Of a DNA stretch of 64,000 nucleotides, positions 23,469 to 31,489 are shown in pieces (the stretch's first letter is position 1; each line of letters starts with the position of its first letter). The stretch is from positions 1 to 64,000 of the IMG/VR virus record IMGVR_UViG_3300021171_000005, one strand, 5' to 3'. This DNA comes from a virus. The translations under genes and the position numbers were made by a program. The notes beneath the pieces are model-generated. The model did no database searches. It was not told the origin of the DNA and saw only the letters and a program-made list of their open reading frames with translations.

Positions 23469-24371
23469 ATGTCTGATGAGAATATTGTTACACCGGAACC
23501 CGCAGCAGAAGTCGTGCCGGTTCCCGAAGCGCCCAAGGAATTCAGATTCACGTACCAGCCGAAAGATGAGAACGGAAACAACCTCGGAGGGCAGCAAGTT
23601 ATCGTAGCCGCCAATCCAGAGGAAGCGCTTGAGAAGATGGCCGCGCAGAATTCCGAACTGGTGCGTCTGAACCGCAAGCTCAATAAAGATATCCGTCTCG
23701 GATCGATTGTTCAAGATCAGATTCCAGACGACGCGCCCCGCGTTAGGGAGGGTCAATACGAGGTTGTTCCTCGACCCTTAACGGCGGAAGAACGATTGCA
23801 ACTTCCACAGGATTTGAATGATCCTGAGAAGTGTGACGCGGCTTACGACCGGTTGCTCGAAGCTCGCATCGGCAGTCCAGAGGCAATCCGCCAAGCTCTG
23901 ACAGTTACGAAACAGCGTATCGCGCAGATGGACGCGCAGGCTCAGGCCGAGGCTTTTGTCCGCAGCACCCCAGATTATTTCGTTTGCCCGGAAAATTTCG
24001 AAACAATGGCAAACTGGATGATCAAGAACGATCTCGAACCGGTCAAAGCTAATTTCAAGCTAGCGTATAAGACTTTGGGTCCTGATGGCGCGAATCTACT
24101 TCGCGAGAAGCCGGTTGTCGAAGCTCCGAAGGTCGAAGCTAAGTCCGAGCCAGTTGTGGAACCAGCGCCCAAGCCGACCCCCCGCCCTGTCGCTTCTGGA
24201 TTGACCCGTAACAATTCTTCCGAAGGTGGGACGCCTCGCAGTACTTCTGCTTACACAATCGCGGACATTGAGAAACTGTCCAGCGAAGAATACAAGAAGA
24301 AATTGCGCACAGAAAAAGGCTTCAAAGAAGCAGTAGATAAGCTCTATTCTCCTAAACCAGCAGTGCAGTGA
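23469..24371 (+). CDS. Putative scaffolding protein
   Basis: 300 residues. Acidic, Pro/Glu/Ala-rich ends and a helical middle (EEALEKMAAQNSELVRLNRK), with a basic Lys-rich C-terminal helix (EEYKKKLRTEKGFKEAVDK). This layout and the site between portal and major capsid fit a scaffold. SD AAGGAT lies before the ATG. The sequence family was not identified. Confidence 0.6.
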   Translation: MSDENIVTPEPAAEVVPVPEAPKEFRFTYQPKDENGNNLGGQQVIVAANPEEALEKMAAQNSELVRLNRKLNKDIRLGSIVQDQIPDDAPRVREGQYEVVPRPLTAEERLQLPQDLNDPEKCDAAYDRLLEARIGSPEAIRQALTVTKQRIAQMDAQAQAEAFVRSTPDYFVCPENFETMANWMIKNDLEPVKANFKLAYKTLGPDGANLLREKPVVEAPKVEAKSEPVVEPAPKPTPRPVASGLTRNNSSEGGTPRSTSAYTIADIEKLSSEEYKKKLRTEKGFKEAVDKLYSPKPAVQ

Positions 24372-24778
24372 TCATCCGACGCTACCAAGACACAGATTTT
24401 GAAGACGCAGATTATCTTCAAAAGGATTTCTATCTTGTCCCCGCATCTCAAGAAGAATTGCGCGACAAGTTAAACAGTCCTTCTTGGGTTGCGGAAGAAG
24501 ACGGTGTTCTGGGCTGCATCATTACTTGTCCAGATGCGGACAAAACATTGATTTGGAGCGTAATCGTCGCTCCCAGCTATCGTGGTATGGGTGTCGGAAC
24601 CCTGCTGATGGGTGCGGCAGAATCGTTCTATCGCGGCAATAAATTGACATTGCACGTCGAACCCGCGAACCCCGCAAGACGATTGTATTTCCGAAGAGGA
24701 TACCGCGCCTCGCGATATATAAAAGACTTCTTCGGACAAGGTTACGACGCAATAGAGATGTACAAATATTGCGATTGA
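24368..24778 (+). CDS. GNAT-family acetyltransferase
   Basis: 136 residues, GTG start overlapping the scaffold stop (GTGA). VAPSYRGMGVGTLLMGAAE contains the R-G-x-G-x-G acetyl-CoA loop; ARRLYFRRGYRA is the usual C-terminal GNAT motif. It may acetylate a virion or host protein. A palindrome copy (24527-24542) is read as CPDADK. A structured RNA starts 2 nt after its stop. Confidence 0.7.
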   Translation: MIIRRYQDTDFEDADYLQKDFYLVPASQEELRDKLNSPSWVAEEDGVLGCIITCPDADKTLIWSVIVAPSYRGMGVGTLLMGAAESFYRGNKLTLHVEPANPARRLYFRRGYRASRYIKDFFGQGYDAIEMYKYCD

Positions 24779-24779
24779 G

Positions 24780-24871
24780 TTGCGCGGCAGGTTTCACCCG
24801 TTTCTGGAGAATAAAAGGGAACTAACCAGAGACACCTTGCCGCCTATAAGAGCGTGGAATAAGCCGCGCAA
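24780..24871 (+). ncRNA. Structured RNA element, copy A
   Basis: A 9-bp closing stem TTGCGCGGC (24780-24788) / GCCGCGCAA (24863-24871) surrounds AGGTTTCACC, an inner hairpin TTTCTGG / CCAGAGA and the segment CGCCTATAAGAGCGTGG. A second element at 26862-26970 has the same conserved segments and a differently sequenced closing stem. It lies in the 373-base gap upstream of the capsid gene. Confidence 0.6.
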
Positions 24872-25151
24872 AGTTTGCAGAAAGTTTGTGGGGGTGGATG
24901 TCAATCCGGACCGTTCAGGGCATGGGTCTGAACTATACCTCAGCTTGATAACGCCTCCACGCGGCGAAGTAGCTGATCCGGCATCCGCCCCGCAATTCAT
25001 AAAGTTTGCCTAGTCTGTCGGATTACAGACAAAGCCCCAACGCCCGCGTGAGGGATTCACCTTGGTCAACTCTTGACTGAGGACGGAACACTGGATCGGA
25101 TTATCCAGCATAGGCCGCCGCGCATAAGAGTAATCCAATTACAGGTGAAAT
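24872..25151 (+). other. Hairpin-rich leader before the capsid gene
   Basis: No gene is seen. Hairpins include GTTCAG / CTGAAC, GTCTGT-CGGATT-ACAGAC (25013-25030) and CTGGAT-CGGATT-ATCCAG (25091-25108); the last two share the loop CGGATT on different stems. This is probably part of one long structured leader or a separate noncoding RNA. Confidence 0.45.
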
Positions 25152-26198
25152 ATGGCATTTTCTCCGGCTGGCAATAACCAGTCAAATCTTCCGCAAAGTA
25201 CTGTGCGGTATTACGACAAAAAGTTCCGCGAGAACTTGAAAGCACAGACACCCTTCGTCGCTTGCTCGGAACGTCTCGACCTCCCGATGAAGAGTGGTAA
25301 TCAGTACAACATGTATATGTACGTTCCGCTGGCTGCGAATACCGCGCAGACCACGGAAGGTACGGTTGGCAGCTCCATCAGCGTCTCGGTTCTGAACACT
25401 TCCGCGACGATTGGTGAGTACGCGGATTACGCAAACTTCTCCAGCCTGAGCCTCGCAACCGCTATCGACAACACTGTCGAGAACGTTGCCCGCGAAATGG
25501 CGTATCGGCTGGGTGAATCGCTTTCCGCTCTCGTCCGCGCAACTGCGGATGGCGCGAACAGCGTTGATTCGTCCGTTCTGACGAAGCTCTCGGCGACCTC
25601 GACCACGAGCTTTACCACTCTGTCCCTGACCTATATCCGTAACGCCGTCCAGTCCTTGGCCGGTCGTTCGGTGCGGCCTTTCGACGAAGCGAGCAAGAAC
25701 TTCGCAGGTGTCATCCATCCCTTCGCTCTTGGCGACGTGCTGGCGGACAACTCGAACGACTCGCCAATCGATATCTTGAAGCGCACCCCGCAGGGTTATT
25801 CACGGTTGGATGAGATTATCTCGACCGATCTGACGGAAGTCATTGAGATTCCGACCTCCGGCGTGAGCTTCTTCCAGTCGAACCTCGTCACTACGACCTC
25901 GAACTATAACGACGGAACGCACGGCGCAGTTACCGGCCTGACCGCTCTCCGCACGTATATTTTTGGTCGGGATGGCATTTTTTCGATCAATTTGGGCGCG
26001 ATGGGCGACACCGGTTACGGCGATGGCGAATGGCGCAATATTAAATGCAACATTGTGCAAAATGCCGAGCCGTCAGTGGCGGATCCCTCGGGGTTAATTC
26101 CGGGGTGGACGAGCTACAGAGTTCACTTCACAACCAGCCTTGGGCCAGACACCACAATTAGGATACGCGAGATTGACGCAGCCAGCGCGATCTCCTAG
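25152..26198 (+). CDS. Major capsid protein, N4-gp56-like
   Basis: 348 residues. RYYDKKFRENLKAQTPF near the N-terminus, LPMKSGNQYNMYMYVPL and ATIGEYADYANFSSLSL match the pattern of the N4 gp56 family of capsid proteins (HK97 fold). Codons are regular and GC is slightly higher than in neighbouring genes, as expected for a highly expressed protein. Preceded by a long structured leader, which may control its level. Confidence 0.8.
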   Translation: MAFSPAGNNQSNLPQSTVRYYDKKFRENLKAQTPFVACSERLDLPMKSGNQYNMYMYVPLAANTAQTTEGTVGSSISVSVLNTSATIGEYADYANFSSLSLATAIDNTVENVAREMAYRLGESLSALVRATADGANSVDSSVLTKLSATSTTSFTTLSLTYIRNAVQSLAGRSVRPFDEASKNFAGVIHPFALGDVLADNSNDSPIDILKRTPQGYSRLDEIISTDLTEVIEIPTSGVSFFQSNLVTTTSNYNDGTHGAVTGLTALRTYIFGRDGIFSINLGAMGDTGYGDGEWRNIKCNIVQNAEPSVADPSGLIPGWTSYRVHFTTSLGPDTTIRIREIDAASAIS

Positions 26199-26295
26199 TA
26201 AATAAAGGATTTATAAATCCTGTATTTTACTATTACTAATTGAAACCTTTTCGTGTATAGTGGCATCCAATCGTAATGAAAGGATGCTACTATAC

Positions 26296-26826
26296 ATGAA
26301 ATTTCAAGATTTAACCGGCCAACGATTTAACATGCTGACGATTGAGAAATACGTTGGCAAAAACAAAACGGGACAATCTCTTTGGCAGTGTAAATGTGAT
26401 TGCGGGCAAGAGAAAATCGTAGCCGCTCATCACATGAAATCTAATAATGTTACAAGTTGCGGAAAGTGCGCTCGCGTCAAAAGCCACACCCGCCACGGAA
26501 TGTCCTATACAGTCGAATGGAATTCATTTCACGCAGCGAAGAAGCGCTGTAAGCCGGAACAAGCGGATCGATACCCAGATCATGCAGGTAAAGGCATAGA
26601 GTTTAGATTCAACAGTTTTGAGGAGTTTTACGAGGAAGTCGGGCCGCGCCCCGAGCCTAAATTTGCGTACTCTCTGGATCGCTGGCCGAATCCATACGGT
26701 CACTACGAAAAGGGCAATATTCGCTGGGCTACGAAAGAGCAACAAGCGTTAAATCGTGCTTGCGAATGGTGTTTGGCTCGTAATAATGTGCTAGAATTGT
26801 CAAAGGGATTAGCAAATATATCTTGA
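26296..26826 (+). CDS. HNH/AP2-type mobile-element-like protein
   Basis: 176 residues. FQDLTGQRFNMLTIEKYVGK, WQCKCDCGQEKIV with TSCGKC, then GPRPEPKFAYSLDRWPNPYG and NIRWATKEQQALNRA match a common phage family with a zinc N-domain and an HNH-like C-domain, seen as inserted genes. The ATG at 26296 has AAAGG about 12 nt upstream. It lies between the capsid gene and a strong promoter whose TTGACA overlaps its stop codon. Confidence 0.65.
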   Translation: MKFQDLTGQRFNMLTIEKYVGKNKTGQSLWQCKCDCGQEKIVAAHHMKSNNVTSCGKCARVKSHTRHGMSYTVEWNSFHAAKKRCKPEQADRYPDHAGKGIEFRFNSFEEFYEEVGPRPEPKFAYSLDRWPNPYGHYEKGNIRWATKEQQALNRACEWCLARNNVLELSKGLANIS

Positions 26827-26851
26827 CAAATGCTGTACGATAGCGTATAAT
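26823..26851 (+). promoter_or_regulatory. Near-perfect sigma70 promoter
   Basis: TTGACA (26823-26828), exactly 17 nt, TATAAT (26846-26851): both hexamers are consensus. The predicted start near 26858 is about 4 nt before the closing stem of the structured RNA, so the transcript begins with that element. Confidence 0.85.
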
Positions 26852-26861
26852 GTTTATATAA

Positions 26862-26970
26862 ATGCGGGGCGGGTTTCACCGGACCACCCGAGTAATTAGC
26901 GAACATGGGATGGGCGGCGACCGCCCGAGGTTCGTAGTACCGCCTGAAGAGCGTGGAATAGGCCCCGTAT
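26862..26970 (+). ncRNA. Structured RNA element, copy B
   Basis: Closing stem ATGCGGGGC (26862-26870) / GCCCCGTAT (26962-26970), 9 pairs with one G-U. Inside are GGGTTTCACC, a CGAAC / GTTCG stem, a GGGCGG-CGA-CCGCCC hairpin (26912-26926) and CGCCTGAAGAGCGTGG. Compared with copy A, the core is kept while stem bases change in pairs. It forms the 5' leader of the cytochrome mRNA, or a separate small RNA. A short CTCCC / GGGAG hairpin follows. Confidence 0.65.
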
Positions 26971-27062
26971 AAGCTCTCCCCTAGGGAGGTTGCGCGTCAC
27001 TCGTCTCTAAATTGCGGGGCGTCCGGAAACGGACAAATGAATCTGGCCAGAAAATGAGGAAT

Positions 27063-28163
27063 ATGAAGAAACTATTGTTATTCGTTCTCTTGATTCCGGG
27101 CCTAGGTTGCTATCATAAAGTTGCGCGGCCCGTTGTCAATGTCCCTCCGGGTCTTATCGAAGCACCGCAAGGATTTGATACCCTAACCAACGGTTTTGTC
27201 AGCCAGCAGCGGCATGATGACGACCGTGATCAGTTCGAAGAAGATGCTGTTCTTCCCCAGCTCGGCCCCGCTTACAATGCCCGAGCCTGCGCGGATTGCC
27301 ACGATACCCCGATTAGCGGGGCGGGCAGCCAAGTTTTCGAACACAGAATTGCCCCCGACGATAAGGATGATCCTATTGCGGCGGCTACACTTGTCCATGA
27401 CCGGACAACTGACCCCGAAGCCCAGCAGAAATCCGTATTTGATGCAATTAATGCTCTCCGGCCTTCTCTGAGTTTGATGGGTGATGGATTCGTCGAAGCT
27501 GTTCCGGATGCTGAGTTAATCGCAATTGCGGGGCAAAATGGCGGGCAATTCATTATGGTGCCCGTTCTTGAATCACCCGGAACGGTTCATGTGGGCCGAT
27601 TTGGAGTTAAAGATCAGCACGCGAGTCTTCTTAGTTTTGCGGGGGACGCGGATTTCAACGAAAAGGGCGTGGAAAATCGCCTCGTGAAAGCCACCACAAA
27701 TAGCAACGGAATCGAAGATCAGGAACCGACTTGCGGGGACGGCGGGGAAGATATCGATTGCTACGCCCGATTCATGCGGGCGTTGAAGGCCCCTTCGCGG
27801 GGACCATTGACCGCGCAAACCGCGCTTGGCGAGAAGATATTCGATGGCATTGGCTGCGTTAATTGCCATGTCGATACATTGTTTACTCCGAAGTATGTAT
27901 TTCATCCCTTTGGAGATTATCTCTTGCACGATGTCGGTACGGGCGATGGAATTCAACAGGGTGATGCTCCTGCCAACAAAGTTCGCACGGCTCCTTTGTG
28001 GGGATTGCGGGCTCGGGCAAGATTCCTTCATGATGGCCGGGCGTTTGACTTGCAGACCGCAATCGCCGCGCACGGTAACGAAGCCTCTTCGGCAAGTAGC
28101 AATTTTAAACAGCTTGACCCCACCGGAAAGCAGGCTCTGCTGGCGTTTCTGAATTCTTTGTAG
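27063..28163 (+). CDS. Di-haem oxidoreductase (DHOR/DUF1111-like) lipoprotein
   Basis: 366 residues. Signal segment KKLLLFVLLIPGLGC with a Cys at 16 suggests a lipoprotein, although the lipobox is not canonical. Two c-type haem motifs, CADCH (76-80) and CVNCH (265-269), and a FLHDGRA motif (321-327) mark the di-haem oxidoreductase family, relatives of MauG and bacterial di-haem peroxidases. It should be anchored in the envelope and matured by host cytochrome c machinery. The ATG at 27063 has GAGGA upstream. Its own promoter and structured leader precede it. I know of no such phage gene. Confidence 0.8.
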   Translation: MKKLLLFVLLIPGLGCYHKVARPVVNVPPGLIEAPQGFDTLTNGFVSQQRHDDDRDQFEEDAVLPQLGPAYNARACADCHDTPISGAGSQVFEHRIAPDDKDDPIAAATLVHDRTTDPEAQQKSVFDAINALRPSLSLMGDGFVEAVPDAELIAIAGQNGGQFIMVPVLESPGTVHVGRFGVKDQHASLLSFAGDADFNEKGVENRLVKATTNSNGIEDQEPTCGDGGEDIDCYARFMRALKAPSRGPLTAQTALGEKIFDGIGCVNCHVDTLFTPKYVFHPFGDYLLHDVGTGDGIQQGDAPANKVRTAPLWGLRARARFLHDGRAFDLQTAIAAHGNEASSASSNFKQLDPTGKQALLAFLNSL

Positions 28164-28182
28164 ATTGCGTGCTACTTCGTCT

Positions 28183-28359
28183 ATGATTTTGGATGTTGTT
28201 CTGGCTAAGATATTTACGGGGCTGGCGATATTATCTGTCCTATTTTGCGTGGCGTCGGCCTTCGAAGGAAATATCGATCATTTCTTTTATGGCATGTGTG
28301 GTATTGTAGTATTCGCGAATATCGCAACTGTGTATATTAAGAAACTATTGAAGGAATAA
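28183..28359 (+). CDS. Small two-pass membrane protein
   Basis: 58 residues starting MILDVVLAKIFTGLAIL, with two hydrophobic segments and a basic end (YIKKLLKE). It lies 19 nt after the cytochrome gene and may be co-transcribed with it, possibly as a membrane partner (inference). Function unknown. Confidence 0.5.
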   Translation: MILDVVLAKIFTGLAILSVLFCVASAFEGNIDHFFYGMCGIVVFANIATVYIKKLLKE

Positions 28360-28629
28360 ATGGCGCGGCCTAAAGGATCAAAGAACAAGCCCCGTCCGGA
28401 AGTGGACAAACTGACCCGTCCATTTTCTGAAACAATAAACAATCGATTAACTCGTGACTCAGAATTTGCCCGAGAATACCTTTTAGAACTCGGATGGCGT
28501 GAAAGAAATATTTCCTCGCCGTGGCGTTGGTATCAGAAAAATCTTCCCGCAGCGCACTATACCTTAAAAGATGCGGTTAGTTTAGAGAATTCTCGTGGCC
28601 GAACTCATAGAGTTTTACGTTCCGCGTAG
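28360..28629 (+). CDS. Hypothetical protein with AT-hook-like N-terminus
   Basis: 89 residues, MARPKGSKNKPRPEVDK: the RPKGSKNKPR stretch resembles an AT-hook. The rest is helical and basic. It follows the membrane protein without a gap and overlaps a GTG-started gene at its 3' end. DNA binding is plausible but not shown. A palindrome copy (28393-28408) is read RPEVDK. Confidence 0.5.
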   Translation: MARPKGSKNKPRPEVDKLTRPFSETINNRLTRDSEFAREYLLELGWRERNISSPWRWYQKNLPAAHYTLKDAVSLENSRGRTHRVLRSA

Positions 28630-28771
28630 GCATAAACCGTTACGTAAGTATGTTCCCGAAGCTATGCGGGGAAAAATCCTAGAATTCAAAAAGCCCACAC
28701 CAACTATTGCCGGAATCTTCCACGGTATTCTTGCACCAGATAGGCGACGATTCTCTGATGATAAAATTTGA
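28595..28771 (+). CDS. Hypothetical 58-residue basic protein
   Basis: GTG start, MAELIEFYVPRRHKPLRKY, with 35 nt overlap of the previous gene. Basic, with repeated Pro-Arg. A 7-bp AGTCGCA / TGCGACT hairpin starts at its last base. No family recognised. Confidence 0.5.
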   Translation: MAELIEFYVPRRHKPLRKYVPEAMRGKILEFKKPTPTIAGIFHGILAPDRRRFSDDKI

Positions 28772-28798
28772 GTCGCAATTTGCGACTTCAAAGGTATT

Positions 28799-29053
28799 AT
28801 GGCTCTTTTAACAGTTAACTCGAATGTTCCAATGAGCTACGACGACCCCTTGATTAGTTTTAGGGTGCGCGGCGATGAAGTAGCTGCGTTGTATCCTGAC
28901 GGAACTATCATTACTCAGGGAGACAACGTATCTGACCGTTCGATTGCAACACAATATTTGACTCAAGCCTACGTGCCTACAACCCCCGGCGGAGCCCCAA
29001 GCACGCCTGTAGGTAGCGGTCTGGGCGGCCCCGTAGACGGCGGCTCTTTTTAG
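28799..29053 (+). CDS. Hypothetical virion-type protein
   Basis: 84 residues, MALLTVNSNVPMSYDDPLIS, beta-rich with a Gly/Pro/Ser-rich tail (TTPGGAPSTPVGSGLGG). Opens the tail/fibre-like block. No family recognised. Confidence 0.5.
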   Translation: MALLTVNSNVPMSYDDPLISFRVRGDEVAALYPDGTIITQGDNVSDRSIATQYLTQAYVPTTPGGAPSTPVGSGLGGPVDGGSF

Positions 29054-29071
29054 CTTTCCTAAGGATTAGTA

Positions 29072-29863
29072 ATGCCAACAATTCAAGTAAAACGCGGCCT
29101 TGCCGCGAACTTGCCCGCTTCTGGCGCGGCAGGTGAACCAATATTCACTACAGACGACCAGATTCTTCATTTTGGAACTGGCGCGGCTGTCGTTCCTCTC
29201 AAAATCGCAGCGGCCAATGTCTCCGGGCTCGTAAATGGCGGTACTGAGCCGGTAAATGCGCAGGTAGGCACTTCTTATACGGTTGTAGCTGGCGATGCTG
29301 GAAAACTCGTCACCCTGAGTAATGCTTCGGCTGTTGCCGTTACCGTTCCATCGGGAGTATTCACTTCTGGACAATTCGTTGATTTCCAGAATAAAGGCGT
29401 AGGCGATGTAACAATTACGCCGACGAGTGCCACTATTAATGGCACGGCGAATTTCGTTATCCACACCAATCAGGGTGTGCGGGCAGTATTTGACGGGTCG
29501 AATTTTCAGGTTGCGCTTGATCGGGGACCGGTAGCTTCCAACGCTCCCGCCAATCAATTCGCCGTCTCAATGGGTGCGGACGGAGTAGTTGGGTACGCGC
29601 AGCCAGCCTTTAGCAATTTGTCTGGGGCCGCGACCGTAGGACAGATTCCCAATCTCCCGGCAACTCAAATTACCTCAGGTACTTTGGCTGTTGGCGTGGG
29701 CGGCACGGGTGCGAGTCTTTCCGCAACTGGCGGGGCCTCGCAAGTTCTTAAACAGACCTCCGTTGGTGGAGCAATAACTGTCGCCCAGCTAGCTTTTACT
29801 GATATCTCCGGAACTCTAGGAACCGCGCAACTCCCCGCAACAATAGATGGGGGTACGTTCTAA
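29072..29863 (+). CDS. Tail fibre-like protein
   Basis: 263 residues. The N-terminus IQVKRGLAANLPASGAAGEP then FTTDDQILHFGTG is the common fibre N-terminal module (major tropism determinant type). The middle is a beta domain (YTVVAGDAGKLVTLSNASAV). The C-terminal part has LNVGVGGTGA-like spacing repeats (TLAVGVGGTGASLSATGG). Likely part of a fibre or head appendage. Confidence 0.6.
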   Translation: MPTIQVKRGLAANLPASGAAGEPIFTTDDQILHFGTGAAVVPLKIAAANVSGLVNGGTEPVNAQVGTSYTVVAGDAGKLVTLSNASAVAVTVPSGVFTSGQFVDFQNKGVGDVTITPTSATINGTANFVIHTNQGVRAVFDGSNFQVALDRGPVASNAPANQFAVSMGADGVVGYAQPAFSNLSGAATVGQIPNLPATQITSGTLAVGVGGTGASLSATGGASQVLKQTSVGGAITVAQLAFTDISGTLGTAQLPATIDGGTF

Positions 29864-29865
29864 GT

Positions 29866-30387
29866 GTGGCGATTCAAATATTAGTAAAACGCGGTGTAGA
29901 CGCAAATCGCCCGGTTTTATCAGATGGCGAATTCTATTTCGCGACGAACACCAAGAGACTGTTCACGGGATCGGTTCCAAACAAAATTCCGGTAGTTGCG
30001 GCGGAAGTAGATTTAACCGCGCAAGCAGCCGCGATCACGGCAACTACGATTTTAACACCGTCAGCGACGGGTCGATTCCGTATTAATGTTTATCTAAAAG
30101 TCACGCGAGCCGCTACAACTTCAAGCACATTGGGCGGTGCGACTGGCGTGGTAATTACCTACACAGATGGTACTGATTCTGTTGCGCAAAGTCTTACATG
30201 TGCTTTGGCGACACAAGCCGGAGCAATTGCAACCACCAACGCGGGAAACACAACCGCCTCAAAACTGGTTGGATCGGTGGTTATCTACGCTTTAACCGGT
30301 GTAGCAATTCAATACGCGATAGGTTATACATCTTCCGGAACCACCACAATGCAATTTGAAGCACATTTGTCTTGCGAGGCAATGTAA
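29866..30387 (+). CDS. Fibre-like protein with repeated C-terminal domain
   Basis: 173 residues, GTG start. Residues 1-40 repeat the KRGVDANRPVLSDGEFYF fibre N-module. From about residue 45, AEVDLTAQAAAITATTILTP begins a beta domain of about 115 residues also found at the C-termini of 33951-34424, 54365-55684 and 55684-57162. Ends TTTMQFEAHLSCEAM. Probably a virion decoration or fibre subunit. Confidence 0.55.
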   Translation: MAIQILVKRGVDANRPVLSDGEFYFATNTKRLFTGSVPNKIPVVAAEVDLTAQAAAITATTILTPSATGRFRINVYLKVTRAATTSSTLGGATGVVITYTDGTDSVAQSLTCALATQAGAIATTNAGNTTASKLVGSVVIYALTGVAIQYAIGYTSSGTTTMQFEAHLSCEAM

Positions 30388-30423
30388 ACGAGTCTACTGG
30401 CCAATCCCTCAGACTAGGAGATC

Positions 30424-31137
30424 GTGTTGATTAATATAGATTGTGTGAACGCAAGTACAGAAGCCAGCGATCAGATGATTAAATGGCTGACCGCCGCACT
30501 TCAGATTCAGGTAAATAGAGATTTTGCCCCCATTTGGGGATTTGGAGCGAATTTGTTTTTCGTTCCAAAAGGCGGGGCGACGAATCCCGCACATTGGCAG
30601 CTAGTATATCTGGACAATGCTGATGTTTCCGGAGCGCTCGGATATCACGATTTGACCGCATCGGGTTTGCCGCTAGGAAAAGTATTCATCCGCACCACGG
30701 AACTAGCCGGGGATGCGTGGTCAGTAACGGCCTCGCATGAATTGCTGGAAATGCTTGTCGATCCTTGGATAGATACAGCGGTCATTCTTTTGAATAACGA
30801 TGGGTCCGGCACGGCTTACGGATACGAAGTCGGCGATCCGGTTGAAACAGATTCTCTTGGCTACGTCATCAACGATTTCAAGATGTCCGATTTCATTACT
30901 CCTGATTGGTTCAACCCTCCGACACTGATTCCGGGTGGCAAATTTGATTTCATGGGGCATGTTACGGCTCCGCTTCAAATTTTGCCGGGCGGATACGCTG
31001 GAGTATTAAACATCGGTAGTAGCGGCGGATGGACCCAAATATTCGGGGACGGGACCACTACCACCAATGTTCCTAAGGGCTCCCGACGAGAACTTCGTAC
31101 TAAACCTCACGCACAACGAGTTCGCAGCAAAGTTTAA
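30424..31137 (+). CDS. Putative metallopeptidase-like protein
   Basis: 237 residues, GTG start with AGGAG 5 nt upstream. VTASHELLEMLVDPWID holds a HExxx motif like that in some zinc proteases (SHELxEMxxDP), but the second His of HExxH is absent. The C-terminus is Gly-rich then basic (SRRELRTKPHAQRVRSKV). It lies in the virion block, so it may be an injected or virion-bound protease; activity unproven. Confidence 0.5.
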   Translation: MLINIDCVNASTEASDQMIKWLTAALQIQVNRDFAPIWGFGANLFFVPKGGATNPAHWQLVYLDNADVSGALGYHDLTASGLPLGKVFIRTTELAGDAWSVTASHELLEMLVDPWIDTAVILLNNDGSGTAYGYEVGDPVETDSLGYVINDFKMSDFITPDWFNPPTLIPGGKFDFMGHVTAPLQILPGGYAGVLNIGSSGGWTQIFGDGTTTTNVPKGSRRELRTKPHAQRVRSKV

Positions 31138-31387
31138 GGTTTGATGTTCCAAGGAACGATAAGAGGTTCGGATTAACTTCTTGTCCGGAACTGGACATCG
31201 CAGTCGGGTCGCTCCCGGCAAACCCCGCGTTCTGGGGGTTTACAGAACAAAGAATCGTCTTAGCGGATGATTCTGCGTGCTGGTGGATGACTGGCCGTCG
31301 GATATCAGCATCGGATTTCGGCTCTGTCCAAGCCGCGTCCGAGAAGCCTGATCAATCTTCTCGGACTCCGAGTTTTAGGTGAATCAA
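31138..31387 (+). ncRNA. Hairpin-rich noncoding element
   Basis: About 250 bases without a gene. Two mutually exclusive hairpins overlap: AAACCCC (31220-31226) with GGGGTTT (31235-31241), or GTTCTG (31229-31234) with CAGAAC (31243-31248). Downstream are AGAATC / GATTCT (31251-31274) and a perfect 10-bp stem GTCCGAGAAG / CTTCTCGGAC (31337-31366). A palindrome copy lies at 31182-31197. It may act as a leader or attenuator. Confidence 0.4.
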
Positions 31388-31489
31388 ATGTGGGTTCGTG
31401 CCTGCCCGATTTGCCGTGTAATTTTATGCAAGAAAACCCTTCAGGAAATCCTCTACTGCATATGCGGAAAATTCGTGTGGGGCCGGTAG
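31388..31489 (+). CDS. 33-residue zinc-knuckle peptide
   Basis: MWVRACPICRVILCKKTLQE then ILYCICGKFVWGR. CPIC and CIC pairs suggest one zinc site. Short but regular; the ATG follows the structured element. Function unknown. Confidence 0.45.
   Translation: MWVRACPICRVILCKKTLQEILYCICGKFVWGR

Noticed and set aside
24780-25013. 77-codon frame across structured RNA copy A
   Set aside because: The stem pairings and the second copy at 26862 explain the conservation better than coding; no ribosome site.
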